From contig NZ_CP016809.1 in NCBI RefSeq assembly GCF_002741055.1, positions 3,388,501 through 3,452,500 of the forward strand: a DNA stretch of 64,000 bases, written 5' to 3'. Of the stretch, positions 54,042 to 62,418 are shown in pieces. The notes beneath the pieces were generated by a model that was not told where the DNA came from, ran no database searches, and worked only from the letters and a program-made list of their open reading frames with translations. Both the position numbers and the translations under genes were made by a program. This DNA comes from Paenibacillus ihbetae. GTDB taxonomy: Bacteria > Bacillota > Bacilli > Paenibacillales > Paenibacillaceae. Numbering within the stretch: position 1 is the stretch's first letter; each line of letters starts with the position of its first letter.

Positions 54042-54131
54042 GTATTCTAGGTGATCTTGCTATAGGAGGTGAGGAACACACTCCCGTCTCGAAATAACGG
54101 CACCAAAGCAGAATCGTGTGACAAGGAGGGG

Positions 54132-54272
54132 ATGATATGTATTCAAGCTGTATTAAATCTATTGAATGCATAAGCGCTTTTGGAACTTCGGAGAGAACTG
54201 GGCGAAGAAGCGTTCTTGATATATGATCCAAACAGTATCCTGGAATTAATAGAAGCTAAACTAAAACTTTGA
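54132..54272 (+). pseudogene. Small gene interrupted by in-frame ochre codon
   Basis: ATG with SD AAGGAGGGG opens a frame of 13 codons, then TAA (54171), after which the same frame continues for 32 codons (LLELRRELGEEAFLIYDPNS onward) to TGA just before the next SD. Without the TAA the product would be a 46-residue helical protein. Either two short peptides or a recent nonsense mutation. Confidence 0.5.
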
Positions 54273-54286
54273 GGAGGAAATGATTT

Positions 54287-55030
54287 ATGAGCGATATTAA
54301 AATGGAGGATTCCAATACCTTCGAAGCTGTAGCAATTAAAAACGAAGCTGTGCCTTACAGTCAATATGCCCCGGATATGCATGTATCGGTTGGTTGTATC
54401 CCCTGTACAAGAGCGCACTTGTCAGCGGTCTCCGTATCGCTAAAGGAGGGGGATGCAGAGACTGCCCGTGAGGAGATCTCCGCACTGATGGAATACGATT
54501 TGACACCGGAGAAGCTAGCGGCGACACCAGAGAGAGACCGTGAAGTATTAGCCAAGTACGCAAAAGCCATTTCCTCCTTGCAGAAAAAACTAGCTGAACC
54601 CGTACCGGAATTGACGGCAATTGCTGCATCGCTTAAAGAAGCCATCCGTTTTGCCAGAGTAGACGGTATAGAACATCCCGAAGTACAGATGCGGCTTGAA
54701 CGTTCTGAGGAATTGGTGAATGGCTTAGAACGAATTCGGTTCGCACCGGAAAAACTACAGTCTCTGGATCCGAATATGCGCGATGAAGTAAAGAGGTTGT
54801 TGCCCGAGCTTCGCGAGGCACGCCATCAACTGTTGAACGGCATCACCACAGCGGATGATCTGGAATTGGTAGGCGCTCGTTTTGCTGTAATTTCACGGAA
54901 AATCAACGTCAATCCTGATCCGGAGACATTACAACTAGCGCAGAAGGAAGCCGCAGAATTGAATTCAAGCTTTCGTCGGGATGTACTTCAAGCTTGGGGA
55001 GGTAAATCATATGAGTCAACTAGACAATGA
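54287..55030 (+). CDS. Protein of unknown function, riboswitch-3 regulon
   Basis: Predicted 247-residue cytoplasmic protein, start fixed by GAGGAGG. A short variable N-terminus leads to VGCIPCTRAHL near residue 35, a CxxC that could bind metal, and then long amphipathic helices rich in Glu, Arg and Leu to the end. No signal peptide or membrane helix. I do not recognise the family. The stop overlaps the start of the next gene by 20 bases, so the two form an operon under riboswitch copy 3. Confidence 0.75.
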   Translation: MSDIKMEDSNTFEAVAIKNEAVPYSQYAPDMHVSVGCIPCTRAHLSAVSVSLKEGDAETAREEISALMEYDLTPEKLAATPERDREVLAKYAKAISSLQKKLAEPVPELTAIAASLKEAIRFARVDGIEHPEVQMRLERSEELVNGLERIRFAPEKLQSLDPNMRDEVKRLLPELREARHQLLNGITTADDLELVGARFAVISRKINVNPDPETLQLAQKEAAELNSSFRRDVLQAWGGKSYESTRQ

Positions 55031-55286
55031 AATCATATATGGTTTGTCTATGGAGTGCAGCATTGCAGACCATCGCCCTTGCGAGCTTGCCACCGTTATC
55101 GGCATGGCGGTGGACATCAGTCAACAGGAAGATATAGCTCTTCCACCGCAGCTCCAACTTATCATGGATACTCAGACTTTGACTGAAAGTGGCGTACGTT
55201 TGGCTCTCCATGAATGGATGAATACTATTCCTGAGTCCCAAAAAGAAGTTGCCGCAGGTTTACTCAGCATCCTTGAAAATGGATAA
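55011..55286 (+). CDS. Small protein of unknown function, partner of preceding gene
   Basis: Predicted 91-residue acidic cytoplasmic protein. ATG 55011 follows GGGAGGTAAATC. It contains cysteine and histidine in MECSIADHRPCELATVI and predicted helices after. No family recognised. Overlap with the preceding gene indicates coupled translation and a joint function. Confidence 0.7.
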   Translation: MSQLDNEIIYGLSMECSIADHRPCELATVIGMAVDISQQEDIALPPQLQLIMDTQTLTESGVRLALHEWMNTIPESQKEVAAGLLSILENG

Positions 55287-55304
55287 CGATATAAAAACAA
55301 ACAT

Positions 55305-55331
55305 AAAAAATACCGATTTTCGGTATTTTTT
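55305..55331 (+). terminator. Terminator of unknown-function operon
   Basis: Stem AAAAAATACCGA / TCGGTATTTTTT with 3-nt loop; bidirectional look. The following stretch to 55600 is AT-rich and holds the promoter of the next transcript. Confidence 0.9.
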
Positions 55332-55600
55332 ATCGCAGACGCCTCTAACATAGATCGCGTCATTAATAGATCTACTAAGTTTCCAAAATAACCATTCTTT
55401 TTATGAGATCTTGTTTCGGAATGATCTTGTCGGCTTATCATTGCTAGCAAATAAATGTTGATATAGCACTAAAGCCTTATATTCCAAAATACGACAAATA
55501 GTGATAAACTACCACGAAATTGAGTCAATATAACCTAACTTATCAATTATATGTGTTGTAAGATTAAGGAAATGTTAAAACTTACATTTACATAAAATGC

Positions 55601-55707
55601 TCGTACGATAATGGCAAACCCATTGAAAAGTGGGGACGCAAAGCTACAGGGGCTAATGGATTTGCTGAAAGAAGCAAGTACTATTGCCAGCCAGCTACCG
55701 AATACGA
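55601..55707 (+). promoter_or_regulatory. Cyclic-di-GMP-I (GEMM) riboswitch, copy 4
   Basis: GCAAACC, P2 with GAAA loop (CCATT-GAAA-AGTGG), GGACGCAAAGCTACAGGGG-CTAA, longer P3 and TTGCCAGCCAGCTACCG. P1 is TCGTA (55601) / TACGA (55703). It lies about 330 bases before the giant LPNTA protein start. Confidence 0.93.
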
Positions 55708-55713
55708 CGGAAG

Positions 55714-55749
55714 ACCCGTCTGTTAGCGTTTGCTATTGGACGGGTTTTT
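55714..55749 (+). terminator. Expression platform terminator of riboswitch copy 4
   Basis: Perfect ACCCGTC / GACGGGT 7-bp stem followed by TTTTT. Antiterminator GACGG (55706) / CCGTC (55716) is mutually exclusive with both P1 and this stem. The 286 bases from here to the gene start hold no credible gene. Confidence 0.82.
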
Positions 55750-56035
55750 CATTTTTAGTTATTTCAAATTTTAATTAACGTTAGTCGAGGCAACAAGCCT
55801 TGTCTATAGATAAGATGAACCTTCGAGGAGGGAGCGTCCTTTGGGAAAATAAGAAATACATAGTAGGAGGCGATGAGTAAGTGATGGCGTTACGGCCATT
55901 CGCTCGTATTGATCAAATGGATTGAGATCAATCCATAAGTCGAAGTATGGATTCGATTTGACTAGCAATGTATTAAATTTAAGGCTCATTACAGTCCAAT
56001 GACGGCCAAGACTAACAACGATTGGAGGGAGATGT

Positions 56036-59000
56036 TTGAGCAGTATTCATTCTGGTACGAGCACAAAATTGATCAAGCGTTTGTTTATCCAGTTTTGTGT
56101 ATTTTTAGTTGCTTTAGGCGGGATATTTCCTTTACAGCCATCTCAGGCTCAGGCCGCATCCTTTTCGATTAATGACACTGATACTTATATTATATCCGGG
56201 AATGCTATCTACCAGATCGACGGAAATAATCCGGGCGAGCTAGACCCAAAGGCAAGCCTAGCACTTAACAACGCACTCCTCATTAATAATGGATTAGCGA
56301 TGTCCATGACGGAAAATGCCTTCTACGCATTTAGCGGAAGTGGCGGCATCAATCGGCTGTATAAGATTTCAGAAACGGGTGCTACTACACAGGTAGCCAC
56401 GTTGACCGGAACAGCAGCAAACGCCGTAATTAGCCCGGATAATAAATACTATTATATTTACACCGAAAATGGGGAGAATTATCTCGCATACTACGATATA
56501 ACAACAAATCAGCAAGATCGTAAGGTTATTATCGGCTTGACAAGTAGCAACGGTGGCGACATTCTTTATGACAAAAACGGGTTTATTTGGCTTTTGGATC
56601 TTGTTGACCAGGTAAAGGTCTATCAAATCGATCCGGCAACGGCAGAAGTAATACGTTCTGTTCCTATGGTAAGTGCAGACGGCCAATCCATCGATCCTGG
56701 ACCGCGGGCTCTTAGCTTCCTGCCGAACGGGAAAATGTATGTGGGCGCTGGAAACACCAACACGCTCGTATACGAACTTGATCCAGAAACACTTAGCTAT
56801 CGATTCCTGAGCTCTACAAATATTGAGATTACTTACGATGCCGCTTCGCGTGTCATTCCTAATTTCGATCCAAATCCTCCTCAACTTGAATCGCAGAAAT
56901 CGGCGAAGATTCAAGAAAAAGCGGATGGAAACACCGTTGCGGACCAGCCTGAAGTGGGAGATACGCTGCTATACACGATTCAGAGTCGAAATACGATCTC
57001 TGAAAGTCTGATTCGAAACATGGTTATCTCGGATACGATTCCGGAAGGCTTGGAATATGTTCCGGGTACACTGACAGTGGAGGGGCAACCGGTCAGTGAT
57101 GATCGAGATAATGATCAAGGCGAGTTTGTCGATTCTACAGTAACCGGAACGATTGGCGATGTAACCGACACTGAGTGGCATCGTATCACTTTTCAAGTGA
57201 AGGTCACTTCGGGTCAAGCCGGTAAGAGCATCGAAAATGTAGCAACTGTTACGGGCGACAATCTAGATATGCCTGATGAGCCGAAGAATGCGATTGACGT
57301 GTATCCACTTAATCCTCCAAATGCTTGTTCATCACCAGTGGCTTTGATTAATGGTGAATTTGAAAAGCCGGAGGGACCTGGTACTTTTGATAACTCGGTA
57401 GCCGGAGGCGGTTACTACTATGCAGACACGGTTCCAGGGTGGAATACGACGGATACTAACCGTACACCAAGAGGGATCATTCAAATCATGGACCCTGCCC
57501 GACCAAGCACGATACCTTCAAACACTCCGAATCAGGACAATCTTACGAGTAGATTTGCAGAATTAAATGCGGATACAAATAGTATGCTGTATCAAGATTT
57601 ACCAACTGTACCAGGGCAGACAATCTATTGGCGCTTAGATCACAGAGGATATAGTGGCGTGGACACGATGAGTGTTAATATTGGACCGGTTACGAACGAT
57701 CCATTCAATACCACGCCAGAAATAAAGAGAATTTCAACTGGGACTGCATGGGAAACTTATTCCGGGAGTTATACGGTTCCTGCAGGTCAAACAGTAACAC
57801 GTTTTGGATTTAAAGCAATTAGTACATCTACTGGAGCCTTGGCTTTCGGTAATTACCTGGACAACATCTTCCTGGGAACTGAACCATGTGTTATCGCAGA
57901 GAAATCCGTTTCTCCTGCTGGAGAAGTTTTTGAAGGCGATGAACTTACTTACGAAGTCACAGTTAAAAATGAAGGCGGAGACGTTGCCGCAAATACCGTC
58001 TTTGAAGACGTCATTCCTGCGGGCACGGAATATGTTCCAGGCTCCATGAGAATGGTGAGCGGGACCAATACCATTGATCTAACCGATGCAGATGATACAG
58101 ATGCAGGACACTTTGACGGCAGCAAGGTGATCATTAGGCTCGGAAATTTGCAGAATACCAATGACTTGCCTGACGGCATCACAGTTCAATTCAGAGTGAA
58201 AGCATTATCCAGCCATGTCGGCCAGACGGTCACCAATCAAGCGACTGTTGATTATAAGAACTTACTGGCAGGCAAAGAGGAAACGATCGATTCTAATGAA
58301 GTGTCGAGTGGTATTCTCGAAAGAGAAGTCATTGATGCTTGCGCTAGGCCAGTTGCAATGATCAATGGCAGTTTTGAGCAAGGCGCTGTCCGGGGAACTG
58401 CTGTTAATACGTCCGGACTCTACTATTATGAATCCGAAGTACCTGGATGGAAGACCACGGATGATGCTAACGGTTATCCAGTCATTGAACTATGGGACTG
58501 GGAGCGAAATAATCCTGCGGTTGTAAAGAACTGGCCAGCTCCCCCGGACGGCGGGAAATGGGCGGAACTAAATGCTTATGAAAACGGGATGCTTTACCAG
58601 GATGTGAAGACAACCCCTGGACAGACCATCTATTGGCGCCTATCCCATATGGGACGGCAAGGGGTTGACACGATGCAGCTTCGTATTGGAGCAGCAACGG
58701 CTAACCCGTACGACACCAAAGTTCAAGAACAAATGACGGACGGTAACAAAGCATGGGGAACCTATACAGGCACGTATACGGTCCCAGCAGGACAAACGGT
58801 CACTCGCTTCGGCTTTGAGGCGGTGAGTACAGCAAGTGGAAACATTGGAGCTGGAAACTTCATCGATGATATTTTCCTTGGTACGTCGCCTTGTGTGACA
58901 GCTAACAAGACCGCATCTCCACAAGAAGTGAGTGCCGGCGATGAAGTAACCTACGAGATTCAGATCAAGAATGAAGGCGGAGACATCGCCGCCGATGCAA

Positions 59001-61495
59001 GCGTGATGGATCTGATTCCGCAAGGAACGGAATATGTCCCTGGCTCCATGAAATTGATCCTGGGCTCGACCACCAAAGACCTGACGGATGCCGACGACAC
59101 CGACGAAGGTCGCTTTGACGGCAGCCAGGTCAGCATTCAGTTAGGCGACTTGGCCAATACGAGCCAATTGGCTGACGGCGTTACCGTGCAATTTAAAGTC
59201 AAGGTTCTAGCAAGCGCCGCCAATCAGCAAATTAAGAACAAAGCACAAATCAGCTATAACAACTTACTAACAGGCGACACGGAAGAGAAGGAATCGAACG
59301 AAACCACCACGACGGTCCGTTTCAATCCTCCTGTTCTGGAGTCCAGCAAAAATGCCGTCCTTCAAACGAAGGCTGCCGGAAACACGGACCCTGGTAACCC
59401 TGAACCAGGCGATACGTTGCGGTACACGATTCAGGCACGGAATACGATCGAAAAGAGCTTTGTCAGCAGCTTGGTTATCTCGGACGATCTGCCGGCAGGA
59501 CTGCAATATGTACCGGGCAGCCTGAAGGTAGACGGCGCTGCCGTCACGGATGACGCAAGCGATCAAGACAGAGGTATGTATACCGATGGGCAAGTTATCG
59601 GCCTGTTCGGGGATATTACGGACACCGAGTGGCATACGCTGGAGTTCGAAGCGATTATTGAGCCTGGACAAGCTGGCAAAAATATTCGAAATACCGCTGT
59701 AGCCGGTGGCGAGAATGTGAGCACACCGAGCGAGTCCGAGGAAGAAGTTCAGGTTTATCCGCGTCATCCGGTTGTGGAATCGGAGAAAATTGCAGAAAAC
59801 CTGAATGCGGGCAAAACTCATTTCGAAGTCGGGGATACGGTTGTCTACACCATTCGGGCAAGAACGGTGACACAGGATGCGTATATCTCGAATTTGAAAA
59901 TTACGGATACACTCCCGGCAGGACTGGAATACGTGCCGGGCACCTTGACCGTGGATGGCCAATCCGTCACCGATGATGAAGGCGACGATGAAGGCCATGT
60001 GGTAACCCGCTCCGTGTACGGAGGATTCGGCGATATCTGGGATGAGGATTGGCATGAGCTTCAGTTCCATGCAATCATCCAATCCGGACAAGCCGGCAAG
60101 GATATTCGGAATATTGCCGCTGTCACCGGCGATAATTTCGACGAGCCTAGTGAGCCGGAAGAAGAAGTCAAGGTCTATCCGCGCGATCCAGTGATCGTAT
60201 CCGAGAAGTCCGCAATGAATCTTGAAGCGGGCAAGCAAACATTCGAAGTCGGGGATACCGTTACCTATACGATCCGGACAAGAACGGTGCTGGACGATAC
60301 GTATATGTCCAACCTGGTAATATCGGATACGCTGCCGGCCGGTCTGGAATATATTCCGGGCAGCTTGAAGGTCGACGGTGTTTCGGTCACCGATGACCAG
60401 GACAGCGACAAAGGCCATTATGCTTCAGGTCAGGTTGTCGGTAACGTCGGGGATGTATGGGATACGAAATGGCATACGCTGGAGTTCCAGGCGAAGATCG
60501 TAGCAAGCGCCGGAGAATCGATTCGTAACACCGGTGAAATTACCGGGGACAACATCGATCAGCCGAGCCGCCCAACGGATGAGATTGTGGTTGAGGAAGG
60601 CGACACGCCGCCGGTAGACCCACCGGTTGATCCGCCAGTCGATCCACCCGTCAATCCACCGGTAGATCCAAATCCACCGGTCACACCGCCTGTAACGCCG
60701 CCGACGCCTTCTCCTGTCATCGAGTCACGGAAGACGTCACGGGATCTAAGTGGCGGCATCGTCGGGGTCGGCGATACGCTGGAGTATACGATTTCCGCAC
60801 GGAATACCGTTGCGGGCAGCTATGTATCGAATCTGGTGATTGCCGACGTCCTGCCGGAAGGGCTGACGTATGTAGCAGGCAGCCTGAAGGTGGACGGCAT
60901 TTCCGTCACCGATAACGTTGATGGAGACAAAGGCCAGTACGTTAACGGCAAAGTGAGCGGTAACTTTGGACGGATTACGGATACCGAATGGCATACGATT
61001 GCGTTCAAGGCAACCGTCAAAGCGGAACAAGCCGGCAAAACGATCGAAAACATCGGTGAAGTCACAGGCGATAATGTGACAAGTCCACAAAAGCCATCGA
61101 ATGTCATCGAAGTGACCGACAGCCGGAATAACGGTGGTAACAACACCAACCCTGGTGGCACGGGAGGTTCCGACGGAGATTCGAATGAAGATCCGAATGG
61201 AAACTCGAACGAGGACACAGACGGCGATTCTAACGGGAACCCGGATGAAGACTCGAATGGAGACGCTGACGGGGATTTGAATACCGGGGCACAAACACCG
61301 GACGATCGGAACGATTCAGACTTAGGCAAATCGGGTGCATCTCCACAGAATCCGGCACAATCCGGAGATCAGGCAGCAAATGAGCCTAACGGTAATAAAT
61401 TGCCGAATACGGCTACGAATATGTACAGCTATTTGCTGGCTGGATGCATCATTTTCTTTACAGGACTGTTCCTGATCAGAAGAAAAAAGGTATAA
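56036..61495 (+). CDS. LPNTA sortase-anchored giant surface protein, riboswitch-controlled
   Basis: Predicted 1819-residue secreted protein. TTG start at 56036 with SD GGAGGGAGATGT as in the paralogue. After the signal peptide (to QAQAAS) residues 40-275 form a beta-propeller-like module absent from the paralogue. Then DUF11 repeats, three ING-type galactose-binding-like modules (NACSSPVALINGEF, NACARPVAMINGSF type) and further DUF11 repeats match the 3831 gene closely. A Pro-Val-Asp tract, an Asp/Asn-rich spacer, LPNTATNMYSY, a membrane helix and RRKKV complete it. The class D sortase at 8780 is its likely anchor. The c-di-GMP riboswitch copy 4 should govern it, fitting an adhesin switched with lifestyle. 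Confidence 0.92.
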   Translation: MSSIHSGTSTKLIKRLFIQFCVFLVALGGIFPLQPSQAQAASFSINDTDTYIISGNAIYQIDGNNPGELDPKASLALNNALLINNGLAMSMTENAFYAFSGSGGINRLYKISETGATTQVATLTGTAANAVISPDNKYYYIYTENGENYLAYYDITTNQQDRKVIIGLTSSNGGDILYDKNGFIWLLDLVDQVKVYQIDPATAEVIRSVPMVSADGQSIDPGPRALSFLPNGKMYVGAGNTNTLVYELDPETLSYRFLSSTNIEITYDAASRVIPNFDPNPPQLESQKSAKIQEKADGNTVADQPEVGDTLLYTIQSRNTISESLIRNMVISDTIPEGLEYVPGTLTVEGQPVSDDRDNDQGEFVDSTVTGTIGDVTDTEWHRITFQVKVTSGQAGKSIENVATVTGDNLDMPDEPKNAIDVYPLNPPNACSSPVALINGEFEKPEGPGTFDNSVAGGGYYYADTVPGWNTTDTNRTPRGIIQIMDPARPSTIPSNTPNQDNLTSRFAELNADTNSMLYQDLPTVPGQTIYWRLDHRGYSGVDTMSVNIGPVTNDPFNTTPEIKRISTGTAWETYSGSYTVPAGQTVTRFGFKAISTSTGALAFGNYLDNIFLGTEPCVIAEKSVSPAGEVFEGDELTYEVTVKNEGGDVAANTVFEDVIPAGTEYVPGSMRMVSGTNTIDLTDADDTDAGHFDGSKVIIRLGNLQNTNDLPDGITVQFRVKALSSHVGQTVTNQATVDYKNLLAGKEETIDSNEVSSGILEREVIDACARPVAMINGSFEQGAVRGTAVNTSGLYYYESEVPGWKTTDDANGYPVIELWDWERNNPAVVKNWPAPPDGGKWAELNAYENGMLYQDVKTTPGQTIYWRLSHMGRQGVDTMQLRIGAATANPYDTKVQEQMTDGNKAWGTYTGTYTVPAGQTVTRFGFEAVSTASGNIGAGNFIDDIFLGTSPCVTANKTASPQEVSAGDEVTYEIQIKNEGGDIAADASVMDLIPQGTEYVPGSMKLILGSTTKDLTDADDTDEGRFDGSQVSIQLGDLANTSQLADGVTVQFKVKVLASAANQQIKNKAQISYNNLLTGDTEEKESNETTTTVRFNPPVLESSKNAVLQTKAAGNTDPGNPEPGDTLRYTIQARNTIEKSFVSSLVISDDLPAGLQYVPGSLKVDGAAVTDDASDQDRGMYTDGQVIGLFGDITDTEWHTLEFEAIIEPGQAGKNIRNTAVAGGENVSTPSESEEEVQVYPRHPVVESEKIAENLNAGKTHFEVGDTVVYTIRARTVTQDAYISNLKITDTLPAGLEYVPGTLTVDGQSVTDDEGDDEGHVVTRSVYGGFGDIWDEDWHELQFHAIIQSGQAGKDIRNIAAVTGDNFDEPSEPEEEVKVYPRDPVIVSEKSAMNLEAGKQTFEVGDTVTYTIRTRTVLDDTYMSNLVISDTLPAGLEYIPGSLKVDGVSVTDDQDSDKGHYASGQVVGNVGDVWDTKWHTLEFQAKIVASAGESIRNTGEITGDNIDQPSRPTDEIVVEEGDTPPVDPPVDPPVDPPVNPPVDPNPPVTPPVTPPTPSPVIESRKTSRDLSGGIVGVGDTLEYTISARNTVAGSYVSNLVIADVLPEGLTYVAGSLKVDGISVTDNVDGDKGQYVNGKVSGNFGRITDTEWHTIAFKATVKAEQAGKTIENIGEVTGDNVTSPQKPSNVIEVTDSRNNGGNNTNPGGTGGSDGDSNEDPNGNSNEDTDGDSNGNPDEDSNGDADGDLNTGAQTPDDRNDSDLGKSGASPQNPAQSGDQAANEPNGNKLPNTATNMYSYLLAGCIIFFTGLFLIRRKKV
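60606..60712 (+). repeat. Pro-Val-Asp/Thr-Pro tandem codon repeats
   Basis: Same type of tract as in the paralogue but with fewer PPVDPP and TPPV units. Slippage or gene conversion has altered the number. Confidence 0.8.
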
Positions 61496-61509
61496 AGATA
61501 TGAGTTGCA

Positions 61510-61543
61510 AACAGTCCCTCCGGAAGATTATGGAGGGGCTGTT
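61510..61543 (+). terminator. Weak hairpin after surface protein gene
   Basis: AACAG(T)CCCTCC pairs with GGAGGGGCTGTT with one bulge; no T run follows. The better terminator is at 61628. Confidence 0.4.
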
Positions 61544-61627
61544 CTCACTTATAGCCCAGAGATTAGCAACGCGCAGTTATAGATGAAAAGCAAGATCTGA
61601 ATCCTTCGCATAGATGTTTTTGTCCAC

Positions 61628-61650
61628 TACCCAATTATGGGTATTTTCTT
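61628..61650 (+). terminator. Terminator before riboswitch copy 5
   Basis: TACCCA-ATTA-TGGGTA then TTTT; like the element at 53804, including downstream bases. It may end the surface protein transcript. Confidence 0.7.
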
Positions 61651-61724
61651 TATTTAAGTAAAATTTTATAATTGTAAGCAAGTCACCTGATGGTAGATAG
61701 TTAAAATTTAAACTAATTCATAAT

Positions 61725-61830
61725 TCGTACAATCTATCGCAAACCCATCGAAAGTGTGGTGACGCTAAGCTACAAGGGCTAACGTGGATGCTAATAGGCA
61801 CCCACAATGCCAGCCAGTTGCCGAATACGA
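61725..61830 (+). promoter_or_regulatory. Degenerate cyclic-di-GMP-I riboswitch, copy 5
   Basis: Recognisable core GCAAACC, GAAA, GGGCTAA and ATGCCAGCCAGTTGCCG with P1 TCGTA (61725) / TACGA (61826). However the normally invariant GACGCAAAGC reads GACGCTAAGC (T at 61766), P2 is imperfect, and no terminator follows. Binding may be lost or altered. It is the only such element before the Spo0E-like gene. Confidence 0.8.
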
Positions 61831-62069
61831 CGGAAACCTCTGATTCGACAAGCGACAACGATTGGATAGGGAACTGTTGATTTTAGATAACCCTGTGACC
61901 TGATGCCGCTGCAGAACTGAATCGGGTAGAGCCTCCAACATTTTAAGAGAAGCATGTGTAAAAAGTTTGTTCGTCTAGGGATGAGCGATCGACTCTCTGT
62001 TTGAGAAGGTTTGCCACGAACACGGTGGCAGCTGTCATAAATCACTTGCTACGACGGGGATGGGATGTG

Positions 62070-62297
62070 ATGGTTTCTATAGTGAACGAACTGAAGCATG
62101 TATCTCAAGAGCTTGAATATCTTCGGAAGGAACTTGAGCGAATGGCCGGCAGTCTTGAATTCGTCCATCAAGATGTTGTCGCTCTTTCGCAGTCGCTCGA
62201 TAAGCTGATTGTCCGTTACATGGAATTAAAGAACCAAGAGGAAGCGATAAAAAGAAAGTGCGCATGCGCGAAGTCCAATAAATCAAGGCATGGGTAG
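62070..62297 (+). CDS. Spo0E-like aspartyl-phosphate phosphatase
   Basis: Predicted 75-residue cytoplasmic protein. The C-terminal helix motif SQSLDKLIVRY is the Spo0E-family signature (SQxLDxLI), and the first helix is YLRKELERMAG. Such proteins dephosphorylate Spo0A~P and delay sporulation. ATG 62070 is chosen; GTG 62067 and a TTG at 62001 are alternatives without a better SD. A degenerate c-di-GMP riboswitch lies 240 bases upstream, but the intervening sequence has no clear gene. Length fits the family (50-85). Confidence 0.85.
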   Translation: MVSIVNELKHVSQELEYLRKELERMAGSLEFVHQDVVALSQSLDKLIVRYMELKNQEEAIKRKCACAKSNKSRHG

Positions 62298-62320
62298 ATA
62301 AGTCTTCCATAAAAAAATAG

Positions 62321-62358
62321 AACCCCGGATGTCGGCTCTCGACCTTCTGGGGTTTTTT
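62321..62358 (+). terminator. Terminator of Spo0E-like gene
   Basis: AACCCC / GGGGTT stem with extended imperfect inner pairs, followed by TTTT; A run on the other side lets it act on the minus strand too. Confidence 0.75.
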
Positions 62359-62418
62359 GCTTAAAAGATATGGCGCCTCCACCTTTAAGGGAAGCCATTT
62401 CAATTCAGGTGCGTTGGT

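Noticed and set aside
59267..60418. Long minus-strand frame (383 codons) inside the second LPNTA gene
   Set aside because: Shadow of the repeated codons of the plus-strand gene; same shadow recurs opposite the paralogue and shows no SD or family motif.
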